Assembly (NCBI GenBank): GCA_900544095.1
Contig: UQTV01000001.1
Coordinates: forward strand, 186,001 to 250,000
DNA: 64,000 nt
From: an uncultured Collinsella sp.
GTDB taxonomy: Bacteria; Actinomycetota; Coriobacteriia; Coriobacteriales; Coriobacteriaceae
Direction: 5' to 3'
Each line of letters opens with the position of its first letter. Position 1 is the first letter of the stretch. A program made the position numbers and the translations under genes. The notes beneath the pieces are model-generated. The model saw nothing but the letters and a program-made list of their open reading frames with translations, had not been told where the DNA came from and ran no database searches. Positions 63,476-64,000 of the stretch are shown here, piece after piece.

Positions 63476-64000
63476 CTAGCCAAGCCATACACCATTGCTA
63501 GCAAAAGAGTATTGCACCCCATCGATTTCTTGAACACCCGTAGTCATTGCGTGCGTCGTGGGGTCAAGCCAGTACCAGGCGCCGCCGACGTATGCCCAGC
63601 CGGAGGCCAGCACGCCTGATCCCGTCGCGTAGTACCAGGTGCCGCCGTCGAGGACCCAACCGGTCGCCATCGCGCCGGAGGCGTTGAACCAGTACGCGGA
63701 GCCGTTGCACTCGTGGAGCCCAGTGGCCATGGCGTGCGTCGAGGGATCGAGCCAGTACCACGCACCGTTTAGGTTGAGCCAGCCGGAGGCGAGGGCGCCG
63801 GAGCCAGTCGCGTAGTACCAGGTCCCGCCGTCGAGGACCCATCCGGTCGCCATTGCGCCGGAGCTGTTGAACCAGTATGCGGAACCGTTGCACGAATGGA
63901 GGCCCGTCGCCATGGCGCCGCCCGCGTCGGGGTCGAGCCAGTACCAGGAGCCGCCGGTGTAAAGCCAGCCGGTCGAGGCGATACCGTCAGCGAACCAATA
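63476..64000 (-). CDS. C-terminal part of a further choline-binding-type repeat protein
   Basis: The frame runs off the window edge at 64000 and has no start here. It ends with about eight repeats (GWVLDGGTWYYATGSGALASGW-type, seen as GWLNLNGAWYWLDPSTHAMATG) and a short SFASNGVWLG end, and carries no catalytic domain at its C-terminus, unlike the three complete proteins. A catalytic domain, if any, would be N-terminal. The last 278 bases of the window are nearly identical to the neighbouring C39 gene. It starts 100 bases upstream of that gene on the same strand. Confidence 0.8.
   Translation of the reverse strand, partial: YWFADGIASTGWLYTGGSWYWLDPDAGGAMATGLHSCNGSAYWFNSSGAMATGWVLDGGTWYYATGSGALASGWLNLNGAWYWLDPSTHAMATGLHECNGSAYWFNASGAMATGWVLDGGTWYYATGSGVLASGWAYVGGAWYWLDPTTHAMTTGVQEIDGVQYSFASNGVWLG
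63723..64000 (-). repeat. Repeat block shared with the C39 peptidase gene
   Basis: Mate of 62309-62586, offset by 1,414 bases, and it continues to the window edge, so the shared block may be longer. Confidence 0.85.

Noticed and set aside
61234..64000. Regular repeats that might suggest a CRISPR array
   Set aside because: The repeats are in frame and encode aromatic-rich binding modules; no constant repeat with unique spacers exists and no cas gene is near.

Overview
The window reads as a chromosomal segment of a high-GC, gut-type actinobacterium of the class Coriobacteriia, most likely Collinsella or a close relative. This is inferred from the roughly 60% GC housekeeping genes, an Actinobacteria-like CtpE-type P-type ATPase, an aroE-aroK fusion and many choline-binding-type wall repeats. 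No rRNA gene or species marker is present, so the genus is an inference.

0-20 kb (almost all minus strand) is core genome. Transcription runs from a P-type ATPase and a tRNA-Arg(CCG), through a zinc-ribbon protein, a cyclophilin and a TPR protein, into the elongasome set mreB-mreC-mreD-mrdA(PBP2)-rodA. It continues through a DUF697-like gene, two radical-SAM-associated genes, and rplU-rpmA-obg-nadD-yqeK-rsfS, ending at a strong terminator. A good promoter (TTGACG-17-TACTAT) lies before rplU.

20-28.7 kb (plus strand) is a complete aromatic amino acid supra-operon: DAHP synthase, tyrA, aroB, aroA, aroC, pheA (chorismate mutase-prephenate dehydratase-ACT), an aroE-aroK fusion and aroQ. It supplies every step to chorismate plus the Phe and Tyr branches. 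A terminator-like hairpin lies inside a 20-codon leader ORF just before the first gene.

28.7-61.2 kb is a surface-glycan region of mixed base composition. It holds glf (Galf precursor), rmlA, rmlB and a fused rmlC-rmlD (dTDP-rhamnose), a Wzm/Wzt ABC exporter, a Wzx-type flippase, five glycosyltransferase genes, a DUF2142 membrane protein, DUF2304 and LicD. It also holds an IS scar: an IS21-family element abutting a truncated IS256 transposase on one side and a truncated acyltransferase gene on the other. Two copies of an uncharacterised gene pair, DUF4869 plus a P-loop protein, flank or interrupt this region (28.8-30.2 kb and 37.4-38.8 kb). I regard this pair as the best candidate for an undescribed system.

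54-64 kb is a phosphocholine region. It has a winged-helix/LicC/LicA triple-domain gene and a LicB-like permease, with LicD a few kilobases away. Together these could import choline, activate it and attach it to the glycan. Around them lie four genes built of choline-binding-type repeats, carrying an L,D-transpeptidase, an NlpC/P60 peptidase, a C39-like peptidase, and one cut by the window edge. The likely logic is that the glycan genes build a rhamnose/galactofuranose-type polymer, the Lic genes decorate it with phosphocholine, and the repeat proteins dock on that decoration and act on the wall.
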